This document shows positions 52,702-61,761 of a stretch of DNA of 64,000 bases, piece by piece. The DNA comes from Bacillota bacterium (GTDB lineage Bacteria; Bacillota; Clostridia; Lachnospirales; Lachnospiraceae), in assembly GCA_023410575.1 (NCBI GenBank), contig JAEYPP010000057.1, positions 1 to 64,000 on the forward strand, given 5' to 3'. The notes beneath the pieces were generated by a model that worked only from the letters and a program-made list of their open reading frames with translations, was not told the DNA's origin and did no database searches. How positions within the stretch are numbered: position 1 is the first letter of the stretch; every line of letters starts with the position of its first letter. Made by a program: the position numbers and the translations under genes.

Positions 52702-53628
52702 CTATTGCAGAAACATTTTCACCGGCTTAAAACACTGTTCTGCTACTTTATACTCATAAATCCCGGTAAAGGTGTTTTTACTGTCATAGACAAGTACTTC
52801 AAAGTCAGCATCAAACGCAGTATTTGATTTAAGTTTTAACTGCTGTTTTCTTAATGCATTCCCGTTCCATAAAAATCGATCAGCTTCCTCCTTTGCTACT
52901 GCCTTCATCAAATTTGGAAACATGTAGTCAACCGGAATTAACACCTGAGCAATTTGATTTTGTTGAACCAATTGTTCAATTTGACTCAGTTTTAAACTTT
53001 CTGACAACTCAAATACACTTACCTTTGTACGAAGTAAACTCTTCATACAGCCACCACAACCTAAAGTTTCACCGATATCTTTACATAAGGTACGGATGTA
53101 GGTTCCTTTAGAACAACATACTGACATCCTCACTGCGCGTACATGAGAAGGATTGGATTCTTCCATCATATATTCTAATATCTCTATCGAATGTATGGTA
53201 ACCGGTCTTGCCTTGCGTTCAATCACAGTACCCTTTCGCGCTAATTCGTATAAACGTTGACCATTAACCTTAAGTGCTGAATACATTGGAGGCACCTGAT
53301 GATATTGACCAATGAATTTACGAATAACCCCCTCAACTTCTTCTTTTGTTGAATTCACATCAGATGTTGTTAAAACGCAACCCGTCATATCCTCAGTATC
53401 CGTTGTAATACCAAGGTACAACACTGCTTCATAAACCTTATCCTTATCGGTTAGTAGATCACAGAGTTTTGTCGCATTGCCAACACATACTGGTAATACC
53501 CCCTCTGCATCAGGATCCAATGTACCTGTGTGACCGATTTTTCTAGTCTTTAAAATTCCTCGAAGCTTAGCACATACATCAAAGGAAGTAAAACCCTTTT
53601 CTTTATATACATTAATAATCCCATTCAT
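52702..53628 (-). CDS. truB: tRNA pseudouridine(55) synthase
   Basis: The 308-residue TruB forms pseudouridine 55 in the T loop of tRNAs. Catalytic Asp is in GHTGTLDPDAEGVLPVCVG, and YSALKVNGQRLYELARKG and CSKGTYIRTLCKDIG follow. The C-terminal PUA-like part is short. The start codon lies 1 nt after the nrnA stop, so it is translationally coupled. Confidence 0.97.
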   Translation of the reverse strand: MNGIINVYKEKGFTSFDVCAKLRGILKTRKIGHTGTLDPDAEGVLPVCVGNATKLCDLLTDKDKVYEAVLYLGITTDTEDMTGCVLTTSDVNSTKEEVEGVIRKFIGQYHQVPPMYSALKVNGQRLYELARKGTVIERKARPVTIHSIEILEYMMEESNPSHVRAVRMSVCCSKGTYIRTLCKDIGETLGCGGCMKSLLRTKVSVFELSESLKLSQIEQLVQQNQIAQVLIPVDYMFPNLMKAVAKEEADRFLWNGNALRKQQLKLKSNTAFDADFEVLVYDSKNTFTGIYEYKVAEQCFKPVKMFLQ

Positions 53629-53629
53629 C

Positions 53630-54613
53630 TTATTGGCTTACCTTTTCATTACTTTGCTTGAGCTGATGTTCAATCCAAATCGTTAAATTATTCAAAACAT
53701 CATGATAGGAACCCTTCATATTACATCCAGCGGCCTTAATATGACCACCACCGCCAAAAAATACTGCTATCTTACTTACATCTACAATTCCATTGGAACG
53801 CATACTGACTTTATATTCTTGTACACCATCTTCACGAACTAAGATTGCAACTTCTACACCTTTAGTAACTCGAAGCTGATCGATAATACCATCTAGGTCA
53901 GAAGGTACAACACCATAAAACTCCTGTTCTTTCTTACTAATACTTCCGATGATAATCTTACCGTCAAGGATTAACATACTTTCCATCAGACATCTTCCTA
54001 GAATCTGATTTTGAATATAAGTCTTCTGATAAAAGGTTTCATCAATAATTTTTGAAGGCTGTGCACCTAAACTGATTAACTTACCTGCAATACACATTGT
54101 CTTTTCTGACGTATTAGAATGCTTGAATACTCCTGTATCATGAACAATTCCCAAGTACAAAGCAATCGCTGTTGAAGTCGGAATGCATTCTACATCGAAT
54201 AAGTCAAATAATACTTCACAAGTTGAACTTGCTTCTAAATTCATAATAGTCTGATCAGCAAAGCCTGTATTGCTAATATGATGATCGATGTTGATTACTG
54301 TCTTAGCTTCCATTGCGTATTTTTGTGCTAGACCTAATCGATCTAAGCTTCCACAGTCAAGTGCAAAAAAAACATCATATGCTTTCACATCAGGGTAATC
54401 TTGCTGCACCTTGTCTGCTCCTACAAGAAATTTATATTCCTCTGGAACAGCTTCAAGATACATATCAATCACCTTACTACCATCTCGGTTATAGTTAGCC
54501 ATAAGGTATTCATACAGACCAACATTAGAGCCAACGCAATCCCCATCGGGTCTTATATGGCCTGTAATTCCAATCCTTTTTGCATTCTGTAATAATTTTT
54601 TTAAATCCTTCAT
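53630..54613 (-). CDS. nrnA: DHH-family oligoribonuclease / phosphatase (NrnA type)
   Basis: The 327-residue protein degrades nanoRNA and pAp in the Bacillus prototype. It has the DHH motifs GHIRPDGDCVGSNVGLYEYL, FALDCGSLDRLG, INIDHHISNTGFAD and LGIVHDTGVFKHSNTS, and the DHHA1 C-terminus VFFGGGGHIKAAGC. GAGGG sets the start at 54613; the ATG at 54640 has no site. It is between rbfA and truB as in many Firmicutes. Confidence 0.93.
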   Translation of the reverse strand: MKDLKKLLQNAKRIGITGHIRPDGDCVGSNVGLYEYLMANYNRDGSKVIDMYLEAVPEEYKFLVGADKVQQDYPDVKAYDVFFALDCGSLDRLGLAQKYAMEAKTVINIDHHISNTGFADQTIMNLEASSTCEVLFDLFDVECIPTSTAIALYLGIVHDTGVFKHSNTSEKTMCIAGKLISLGAQPSKIIDETFYQKTYIQNQILGRCLMESMLILDGKIIIGSISKKEQEFYGVVPSDLDGIIDQLRVTKGVEVAILVREDGVQEYKVSMRSNGIVDVSKIAVFFGGGGHIKAAGCNMKGSYHDVLNNLTIWIEHQLKQSNEKVSQ

Positions 54614-54665
54614 TCCAACACCCTCTTCTATATGCCCCATCTTACGAAGGCCCGTTACAATTAAA

Positions 54666-55058
54666 TTACTCTTTTGTTTCTTCTTTTTTAGTCACTTCTG
54701 AGACTGAGTGGGAATTTACTTCATCGATCAATCGACTCATTTTTATCCCATATTCAATACTTTGATCAGCAACAAATAATAACTCTGGAGTATTACGAAG
54801 ATTAATTGAACGTGCAAGTTGGCTCCTTAAGAATGGTGCTGCTGACTTTAGACCTTTTAATGTATCCTTTTGTGACTCTTCATCACCAAGTACACTAATA
54901 TAGACTTTTGCTGACTTTAAATCAGGAGCCACTTCGACATTAACAATACTCGTCATAGGGTTGATTCTAGGGTCTTTTAATTCCCTAGAAATCAACATAC
55001 TTAATTCTTTTTGAACTTCTTGATTAATTCTGGTGTTCTTAATACTATTTTTTCTCAT
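54666..55058 (-). CDS. rbfA: Ribosome-binding factor A
   Basis: The 130-residue KH-like protein matures the 16S 5' end and helps at low temperature. MRKNSIKNTRINQEVQKELS, LKDPRINPMTSIVNVEVAPD and AKVYISVLG are typical. The C-terminal tail is Lys/Glu-rich. It follows infB by 87 nt. Confidence 0.95.
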   Translation of the reverse strand: MRKNSIKNTRINQEVQKELSMLISRELKDPRINPMTSIVNVEVAPDLKSAKVYISVLGDEESQKDTLKGLKSAAPFLRSQLARSINLRNTPELLFVADQSIEYGIKMSRLIDEVNSHSVSEVTKKEETKE

Positions 55059-55145
55059 TTTAACGCCTTAACCTTCCTTAATCTAATAACAAAATTCCAT
55101 AATCATAATCTCATGAAAATTTACCATAACACTGTATATCTCTTA

Positions 55146-58013
55146 CTAGCGAGGTACCTCAACCATCATATAGAATTCAACTTGGTCAAATTCCTGTAAG
55201 TCATTGAACTTCTCGAATACGATACCACATTCGTATCCCTTAGCAACCTCTTTCACATCATCCTTCACACGCTTTAAGGAAGCTAATGGGCCATCAAAGA
55301 TTTGATTTCCATCACGTGTAATACGTGCGGAGCATCCACGAACTGCCTTACCGTCAAGAATGTAAGAACCAGCAATTGTACCAATTCCAGAAGCCTTAAA
55401 TGTTGCACGAACCTCAGCATGACCAATTACTTGTTCTTCAAACTTAGGATCAAGCATACCCTTCATAGCTGCCTCTACATCCTCAATTGCATTGTAAATG
55501 ACACGATATAATCTCATATCAACTTTTTCACGTTCTGCAGTCTCTCTTGCCATATTATCTGGACGAACATTAAAACCGATGATAATAGCGTTGGAAGTAC
55601 ATGCTAAAGTAACATCGTTTTCATTGATTGCACCAACACCACCATGGATCACACGAACTGCTACTTCTTCATTACTAAGTTTAACTAAGCTCTGTTTCAC
55701 TGCTTCTACAGAACCTTGAACATCAGCTTTGATGATAATATTTAATTCTTTTATCTCACCTGCTTTAATCTGTGAGAATAAACCGTCTAAGGATAATTTT
55801 GCTTTTGTATCAGCTAACAAACGCTCTCTTCCTTGGAAGATGAATGCCTCAGAAATTGCACGTGCTTCTTTCTCACTATCCGTAGCAATAAATGTTTCAC
55901 CCGCATTTGGTACAGAATTTAAGCCTAATATCTCAACTGGCGTCGATGGGGTAGCTTCTTTCACTCTTCTCCCCTTATCATCCATCATCGCACGAACTTT
56001 ACCATAAGAAGCACCGATTGCGATATTATCACCAACTTTTAAAGTACCCTTTTGAACAAGGATTGTTGCGACAGTTCCACGACCCTTATCAAGTTCGGCT
56101 TCAATAACAATACCTCTAGCTTTACGATCTGGGTTGGCTTTTAATTCAAGTATATCTGCTGTCAAAACAATCATTTCAAGTAACTGAGGAATACCTTCCT
56201 TTGTATGAGCAGAAACTGGAACAAAGATTGTATCACCACCCCAATCTTCTGCAACAAGTTCGTATTCGGTCAACTCTTGTTTTACACGTTCAATGTTCGC
56301 ACCTGGTTTATCAATTTTATTGACAGCAACGATAATCTGCACCCCTGCTGCTTTTGCATGGGAGATTGCCTCTACTGTTTGTGGCATAACACCATCATCA
56401 GCTGCAACTACTAAGATAGCAATATCTGTAGATTTTGCGCCACGCATTCTCATGGAAGTAAATGCTTCATGTCCTGGTGTATCAAGGAAAGTAATCTGTT
56501 CTCCATTAATTTCTACCATATATGCACCAATATGCTGAGTAATACCGCCAGCCTCTTTTGCAGTTACATGAGTAGCTCGAATAGCATCAAGTAAGGAGGT
56601 TTTACCGTGATCAACGTGACCCATAACACATACAACAGGCGGACGTTTTACCTTTAAGGAATCATCTTCTTCTTCCTCTTTTAGTAATTCCTCAACCTTA
56701 TCTACAACAACCTCTTTTTCTACAATACAGTTATATTCAATTGCAATTTCTTCTGCCTCTTCAAAAGTGATTTCCTGATTAATAGAAACCATCTTACCAG
56801 CTAAGAATAGCTTCTTAACTACGGCAGAAGGAACAATTTTCATCTTATCAGCTAACTCCTTAATCGTTAATATTTCAGGAATTGTAACTGTTTTGATTTC
56901 ATCTTCCTTAGGAGAATCAACAACAACTGGCTTTGGCATAATGAAAGCACCTTTACGATTAGGATCCTTCTTACCTTTTACCACCTTAACATCATCTTGA
57001 TCACGCTCATCGCGACGACCACGATTTTTATCACGATTTCTATCGTTGAAAGCTGCTGCTCTTTGTTCCTTTGTCAACTCATTGACCAAATCACTCTTTA
57101 TGCTGGATTTTTCAGAAGTACGCGCATCATTTCTTTTATTGCCAAAGCTTCTATTGTTGTAGCTAGAATCTTTATCTTTATCAAATCCTCCACCACCGTA
57201 GCCACCTGATTTTTGACTATAGCCTCCCTGACCACCTGATCTTTGGCCGTAACCACTTTGACCTGTAGGTCTTTGACTGTAGCCACCCTGACCGGAAGGT
57301 CTTTGGTTATAACCACCTTGTGGACGGTCACCATAGGAACGTCTTTCTCCACTGTTTTGACCTTGTGGACGATCACCATATGGACGTCTTTCCCCACTGT
57401 TTTGACCTTGTGGACGATCACCATATGGACGTCTCTCACCATTGTACTGACCTTGTGGACGATCACCATATGGACGTCTTTCTCCATTGTTTTGGCCTTG
57501 TGGACGATCACCATATGGGCGTCTTTCTCCACTGTTTTGGCCTTGTGGACGATCACCATATGGGCGTCTTTCTCCACTGTTTTGACCATGTGGGCGTTCT
57601 TGTACTGTCCTGTTATTCCCAATTATGGAACGCTCTTGGATTGGTTTCTTTTCTATCGTATCATTCGTATGATCTGTTGGTTTACTAACAGACAAATTTC
57701 CTTGTTCACTCATGCGTTTATTTTCTCCCTGCGCTGTCATCGCTCGCTCTTGTCTTCCTTCAGAAGCATTCTGAGGTACTTCCGTCTTTTTTTTCTGACT
57801 TCCTTCAGAAGCTTTCTGCGATACTTCCGCCTTCTTTTTCTGACTAGTTAATTGCGATCCTTTGAATTTGTTACGTACTAATGTGATTTCGTTTTCTTCT
57901 ATGCTGTTTCGATAACTTTTTACATCAGAACCGTTGTGCTGTAAAAAGTTCACAATATCATTGCTGCCAACATCCAACTCTTTGGCTAACTCATGTATTT
58001 TCATCTTTGACAT
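55146..58013 (-). CDS. infB: Translation initiation factor IF-2 with repeat-rich N-domain
   Basis: The 955-residue GTPase brings initiator tRNA to the ribosome. The N-terminal IF2-N module starts MSKMKIHELAKELDVGSNDI. A low-complexity region (about 55-345) contains six 15-residue repeats RPQGQNSGERRPYGD (140-229) and a Gly/Tyr/Gln-rich tail. A second IF2-N module follows (about 370-420), then the G domain with GHVDHGKTSLLDAI (near residue 465), DTPGHEAF and NKIDKPGANIE, then domains III-IV (GIGTIAGSYILDGKAVRG). A GGAGG site lies 10 nt before the ATG. The operon is nusA-ylxR-ylxQ-infB-rbfA-nrnA-truB-ribF. Confidence 0.97.
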   Translation of the reverse strand: MSKMKIHELAKELDVGSNDIVNFLQHNGSDVKSYRNSIEENEITLVRNKFKGSQLTSQKKKAEVSQKASEGSQKKKTEVPQNASEGRQERAMTAQGENKRMSEQGNLSVSKPTDHTNDTIEKKPIQERSIIGNNRTVQERPHGQNSGERRPYGDRPQGQNSGERRPYGDRPQGQNNGERRPYGDRPQGQYNGERRPYGDRPQGQNSGERRPYGDRPQGQNSGERRSYGDRPQGGYNQRPSGQGGYSQRPTGQSGYGQRSGGQGGYSQKSGGYGGGGFDKDKDSSYNNRSFGNKRNDARTSEKSSIKSDLVNELTKEQRAAAFNDRNRDKNRGRRDERDQDDVKVVKGKKDPNRKGAFIMPKPVVVDSPKEDEIKTVTIPEILTIKELADKMKIVPSAVVKKLFLAGKMVSINQEITFEEAEEIAIEYNCIVEKEVVVDKVEELLKEEEEDDSLKVKRPPVVCVMGHVDHGKTSLLDAIRATHVTAKEAGGITQHIGAYMVEINGEQITFLDTPGHEAFTSMRMRGAKSTDIAILVVAADDGVMPQTVEAISHAKAAGVQIIVAVNKIDKPGANIERVKQELTEYELVAEDWGGDTIFVPVSAHTKEGIPQLLEMIVLTADILELKANPDRKARGIVIEAELDKGRGTVATILVQKGTLKVGDNIAIGASYGKVRAMMDDKGRRVKEATPSTPVEILGLNSVPNAGETFIATDSEKEARAISEAFIFQGRERLLADTKAKLSLDGLFSQIKAGEIKELNIIIKADVQGSVEAVKQSLVKLSNEEVAVRVIHGGVGAINENDVTLACTSNAIIIGFNVRPDNMARETAEREKVDMRLYRVIYNAIEDVEAAMKGMLDPKFEEQVIGHAEVRATFKASGIGTIAGSYILDGKAVRGCSARITRDGNQIFDGPLASLKRVKDDVKEVAKGYECGIVFEKFNDLQEFDQVEFYMMVEVPR
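57327..57596. repeat. 45 bp tandem repeat inside infB (six units)
   Basis: Six 15-codon units encode RPQGQNSGERRPYGD with minor changes (RPHG, QNNG, QYNG, RRSY) at residues 140-229. Units are nearly identical at DNA level (CCATATGGACGTC, CCTTGTGGACGATCA), so recent expansion is likely and copy number may vary between strains. Unit length keeps the frame. Confidence 0.92.
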
Positions 58014-58059
58014 ATATTAACTACCTCCACTTAAGGCCGTTCTCAATAATTACGGTTCA

Positions 58060-58419
58060 TCATTTCGAACTCTCCTGATTTAAATATTTCTCGATACTCT
58101 TTGCCATTCCTTCATTGTTAACCGCTAACGATGCTCGAAACTCCTTGCCAATTGCGTGTCCAAGTTCCGTTTTTTCACAGATAAAGTATATCGGTACATG
58201 ATAGAAAGTACACATATTACGAAACATCTTCTTTGTATTATCAGAAGCATCTTCCGCAACAATAACCACGAACGCCTTTCCTTCCTTCACCGACTTTTCC
58301 GTGGAAAATTCACCACTTGCCACATAACCTGCTTTTTCTGCTAATCCAAGCAATGACAACATTCGCTTCTTTGCCGTTGCCTCTACTAACATCTGTTCTT
58401 CTTTATTCGACAATGTCAT
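58060..58419 (-). CDS. ylxQ: L7Ae-family RNA-binding protein, YlxQ-like
   Basis: The 119-residue protein has the L7Ae fold: MLSLLGLAEKAGYVASGEFS, AFVVIVAEDASDNTKKMFRN and TELGHAIGKEFRASLAVNN, typical kink-turn binders. It is longer at the N-terminus than Bacillus YlxQ (about 100). Its first codons overlap the end of ylxR by 17 nt, so translation is coupled. Confidence 0.9.
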   Translation of the reverse strand: MTLSNKEEQMLVEATAKKRMLSLLGLAEKAGYVASGEFSTEKSVKEGKAFVVIVAEDASDNTKKMFRNMCTFYHVPIYFICEKTELGHAIGKEFRASLAVNNEGMAKSIEKYLNQESSK

Positions 58420-58684
58420 TCAACTCACTTTCCAATTGTTCATATACTTCTTTTGGAATTGCAGTCTTTAATGATCGTTCTAGTCCCCTGCTTTTGATTG
58501 CCTGACGAAGACATTCCAACGAGTTGCATATGTATGCCCCTCGACCATTTTTCTTGCCAGTTGTATCAAGTACAATCTCATCTTCTGGTGTCTTTAACAC
58601 GCGAATCATATCCTTCTTACTCTTCATCTCGCCACACCCAGTACACTTACGCAATGGAATCTTTCTTGTATTCATAATATTCAC
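58403..58684 (-). CDS. ylxR: YlxR-type RNA-binding protein (DUF448)
   Basis: The 93-residue protein has RKIPLRKCTGCGEMKSKKDM, IRVLKTPEDEIVLDTTGK and KNGRGAYICNSLECLRQA, the DUF448 signatures. YlxR proteins bind RNA and were linked to RNase P in Bacillus. It lies directly behind nusA and overlaps ylxQ. Confidence 0.94.
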   Translation of the reverse strand: MNIMNTRKIPLRKCTGCGEMKSKKDMIRVLKTPEDEIVLDTTGKKNGRGAYICNSLECLRQAIKSRGLERSLKTAIPKEVYEQLESELNDIVE

Positions 58685-58695
58685 TGCCTTTCCTA

Positions 58696-59766
58696 TTACT
58701 GCTGTTCACCGTAATAGCTATCATATACCTGTGATTCACTCTTGATATCAATCTTATATCCAGTTAATCTAGCAGCAAGTCTTGCATTCTGTCCCTGACG
58801 TCCAATTGCTAAGGATAACTGATAATCTGGAACAACAACTCTTGCACTCAAATCATCATTATCTACGTCAACAGAAATTACCTTTGCTGGGCTTAATGCA
58901 TTCTCGATTAATGTAGCGGAATCATCTGACCAATTAACGATATCAATTTTTTCACCACCAAGTTCATTAACAATTGCATTAACTCTTGCACCATTTAAAC
59001 CAACGCAAGCACCAACTGGATCCACATTAGGATCATTGCTAGAAACTGCCATCTTTGTACGATCACCAGCTTCTCTTGCAATGCTTCTAATCTCTACAAT
59101 ACCTTCTTTTACTTCAGTAACTTCTGCTTCAAACAATCTCTTCACTAATTCTGGATGAGTTCGTGAAACTGAAATCTTAGGTCCCTTCGTTGTATCTTTT
59201 ACCTCTAATACATAAAGCTTAACACGATCTGTTGGACGGAAACGCTCTCCACGAATCTGCTCATTCTCCATAAGCACTGCATCTACTTTACCAAGGTTAA
59301 TACTAACGTTATTACCAACGTAACGTTGAACGATTCCAGTAACAACATCTCGCTCTTTCCCATAATATTGATTGAAAAGAACCTTTCGTTCTTCCTCGCG
59401 AATCTTTTGAACAACAACTTGTTTTGCCTTTTGTGCAGCAATACGTCCAAAGTTTTTAGGTGTGATTTCCACCTGTGCCGTATCTCCTAGTTCATATTTC
59501 GCCTTTGGATACTTCATCTTTGCCTCTGCTAAGCTAATCTGCATAATCGGGTCTTCCACGGTTTCAACAACTTCTCTTTCTGCAAACACGCTTACTGCAC
59601 CAGTTTCTCTATCAATATAAACTTTGATATTATCTGCCTTGCCAAAATGATTCTTACAAGCCGCTACTAAGGAATTTTCCATAGCTTCTAACAATACTTC
59701 TTTGCTAATGTCCTTTTCCTTCTCAATCTGATTCAATGCCTCGATTAACTCTTTGTTCCCTTCCAT
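58696..59766 (-). CDS. nusA: Transcription termination/antitermination factor NusA
   Basis: The 356-residue factor controls pausing and termination by RNA polymerase. It has the N-terminal polymerase-binding domain (LIEALNQIEKEKDISKEVLL), S1 (DVVTGIVQRYVGNNVSINLG), and KH1/KH2 (VDPVGACVGLNGARVNAIVN and LSLAIGRQGQNARLAARLTG). It lacks the acidic repeats of enteric NusA, as usual in Firmicutes. AAGGAGG supports the ATG at 59766; a TTG at 59775 is too close to the site. Confidence 0.96.
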   Translation of the reverse strand: MEGNKELIEALNQIEKEKDISKEVLLEAMENSLVAACKNHFGKADNIKVYIDRETGAVSVFAEREVVETVEDPIMQISLAEAKMKYPKAKYELGDTAQVEITPKNFGRIAAQKAKQVVVQKIREEERKVLFNQYYGKERDVVTGIVQRYVGNNVSINLGKVDAVLMENEQIRGERFRPTDRVKLYVLEVKDTTKGPKISVSRTHPELVKRLFEAEVTEVKEGIVEIRSIAREAGDRTKMAVSSNDPNVDPVGACVGLNGARVNAIVNELGGEKIDIVNWSDDSATLIENALSPAKVISVDVDNDDLSARVVVPDYQLSLAIGRQGQNARLAARLTGYKIDIKSESQVYDSYYGEQQ

Positions 59767-59786
59767 TATTACCAATCCTCCTTAGA

Positions 59787-60254
59787 TTAAAAATCAAGTG
59801 CTAGTCTGACCATTGCGATATCAGTACGAGCAAATTCCATCCTACTTCCATCTTCTAGTTCAATAATTAATTTATCTTTATCGAAATCACATAAGATTCC
59901 GTCAAAGTCTTTTCTCTTATTAATTGCCTTAAATGTCTTAATCTCAACTTCCTCACCGATGCTCTTAGCTAGATGTTTATCTTTCTTTAATTGTCTGCCT
60001 AATCCAGGTGAGCTCACCTCAAAAATATAAGCATCTGGAATATAATCCTTCGCATCCAATATCTCATTCATCGCTCTGCTGACTAATTCACAATCCTCAA
60101 CTGTAATACCGCCCTCTTTATCGATATATACACGTAAATACCAGGTTCCGACCTCTTTCACATATTCTACGTCATAAAGTTCGAAATTATTAGCTTGTAA
60201 TATTGGCATAATCAATTGTTCGGTTTTTGCTTCGTATTCTTCTCTTTTTGTCAT
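59787..60254 (-). CDS. rimP: Ribosome maturation factor RimP
   Basis: The 155-residue factor assists 30S assembly. PILQANNFELYDVEYVKEVG, TWYLRVYIDKEGGITVEDCE and YIFEVSSPGLGRQLKKDKHL are the family motifs; the C-terminal SH3-like domain ends ELEDGSRMEFARTDIAMVRL. It is the first gene of the nusA operon, 20 nt upstream of nusA, with an AGGAGG site. Confidence 0.96.
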   Translation of the reverse strand: MTKREEYEAKTEQLIMPILQANNFELYDVEYVKEVGTWYLRVYIDKEGGITVEDCELVSRAMNEILDAKDYIPDAYIFEVSSPGLGRQLKKDKHLAKSIGEEVEIKTFKAINKRKDFDGILCDFDKDKLIIELEDGSRMEFARTDIAMVRLALDF

Positions 60255-60330
60255 ATAAGAGCACCTCCTAACATATCCAAAGAAATAAACGTGTGTTAAG
60301 TCACTTTCGCTATTTCTTTTGCAAAAAGTA

Positions 60331-60352
60331 AGAGTGGACTTTCGTCCACTCT
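60331..60352 (-). terminator. birA terminator
   Basis: AGAGTGGAC pairs with GTCCACTCT around TTTC; on the minus strand TTACTTTTTG follows. It lies about 135 nt behind the birA stop and before rimP. The intervening 130 nt hold no gene. Confidence 0.65.
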
Positions 60353-60485
60353 TTCTACAATCTTATCATTACATCTAAGTCATTATATCATTCATTCCAA
60401 TTTAATGCAAGGATAACTTTTAGTAACTTTCTTCTTATTTCTTCTGTTCCTCTGTTTTTTCATCATAAATTGTTCGAAATATCAT

Positions 60486-61463
60486 CTATATTAATCGAAT
60501 TGAAACTTCACCAGTATAAAGTACTTCTTCTCTACCATCCTGATAACGGACACATAACCCTCCGTTATTCTCAATTGCAATCACATATGCTTTCGTTTGT
60601 TCTCCAGTTCCAATGATGTTAACTTCTTTCCCTAAGACCATCGAATTCTCACGATATTCTTCTAAAAAACTGTTGTCTGGTAATTCATCACATATAGCTA
60701 AAACTTGATTCACCACTTCTGCAATTAATTGATTTCTCGTTACTCCTTGTGCATCCTGATCATACAGTGAACCAATAATATCTTTCATATCCTCTGGAAT
60801 TTGTCCCCTATCTATAGTGAAGTTGATTCCAATACCAAGAATTACACTATTAATTGTACCATCTTCACAGTCCGTTACTGCTTCTGTTGAAATCCCACAA
60901 ACTTTATGATTATGATAGAAAAGGTCATTCACCCATTTAATTGTAGTTATTTTACCTGTGATTTTTTTAATCGCACGATAAACCGCTACGGAAGCTGCAG
61001 TTGTAATTAAAATAATATCCTCTGTACTAACCTTCGGTTTCAAGATTAAACTCATATAGATACCATTTCCATCTAGAGTGAGAAAACTTCTTCCTCTTCT
61101 CCCACGCCCAGCTGTTTGTTTATCAGCAACGAATAAAGTTCCATGGCTACCACCTGTAACAGCACATAGTTTCGCATTGATATTCGTGGATTGAGTTACT
61201 TTATCAACGGTGATTGGAATTTTCTGATTTTCTTTTGTAAGATAGGTGCGGATTCCTTCCACCGATAATATATCATTATCTTCTGTTAGACAATAGCCTC
61301 GATTTGGTACTGCCTTAATTTGATACCCCTCTTTTTCTAATTCTTTCATTGCCTTCCAAATTGCCGTTCTCGAGACTAAAAGTTTAGTTGCTAACTCTTC
61401 TCCGGAAAAGAAGTGACCACGATTTTCTTCTAAAGTCTTAAGTACATTCGTTTTAACCGACAT
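60486..61463 (-). CDS. birA: Biotin-protein ligase and repressor BirA
   Basis: The 325-residue bifunctional protein attaches biotin to carboxylases and represses biotin genes. It has an N-terminal winged helix (FFSGEELATKLLVSRTAIWK), the biotinyl-AMP loop ADKQTAGRGRRGRSFLTLDG, KWVNDLFYHNHKVCGIS, GIGINFTIDR and a C-terminal SH3-like cap. It has an AAGGGAG site and stands between the his genes and rimP. Confidence 0.95.
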   Translation of the reverse strand: MSVKTNVLKTLEENRGHFFSGEELATKLLVSRTAIWKAMKELEKEGYQIKAVPNRGYCLTEDNDILSVEGIRTYLTKENQKIPITVDKVTQSTNINAKLCAVTGGSHGTLFVADKQTAGRGRRGRSFLTLDGNGIYMSLILKPKVSTEDIILITTAASVAVYRAIKKITGKITTIKWVNDLFYHNHKVCGISTEAVTDCEDGTINSVILGIGINFTIDRGQIPEDMKDIIGSLYDQDAQGVTRNQLIAEVVNQVLAICDELPDNSFLEEYRENSMVLGKEVNIIGTGEQTKAYVIAIENNGGLCVRYQDGREEVLYTGEVSIRLI

Positions 61464-61541
61464 GATATCGCTCCCTTACGTTCATCTTATCCCACCAGAA
61501 CTATCTTTTAAATAATGTTTTTCATGTAACATACTCGAGTA

Positions 61542-61673
61542 TTAAAATTTCCCTGAATTAGAATTCTTTTTCATACGTAGTCTCATCCCCAGAAAAACAC
61601 CACCACCAGCAACTGCCACCAATAATATAAATTGTAATGTAGCATTACCAACTTCTCTCCAAAAATTGCCCAT
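61542..61673 (-). CDS. 43-residue single-helix membrane protein
   Basis: A short open frame from ATG 61673 to TAA 61542 encodes MGNFWREVGNATLQFILLVA followed by VAGGGVFLGMRLRMKKN and a polar tail. A GGAGG site lies 7 nt before the ATG. It has one hydrophobic helix (about residues 12-30) with a Gly-rich end and a positive C-terminus, which predicts N-out topology. It fills the gap between hisIE and birA on the same strand. I do not know its function. The well-placed ribosome site and the clean helix support it as a real gene. Confidence 0.65.
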   Translation of the reverse strand: MGNFWREVGNATLQFILLVAVAGGGVFLGMRLRMKKNSNSGKF

Positions 61674-61761
61674 GTCTTTACCTCCAGTTGCCTTAAATAA
61701 CTCATCTTGTTTATTCTAGGACTTATTATACTTTAGTATTTAGTATAAGCTAGTGATTTAT

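Noticed and set aside
57098..57851. Long frames on both strands with repeated VIVHKAK, TLWTITIW and DDHHMD peptides
   Set aside because: Shadows of the 45 bp infB repeat; the infB frame is clear.
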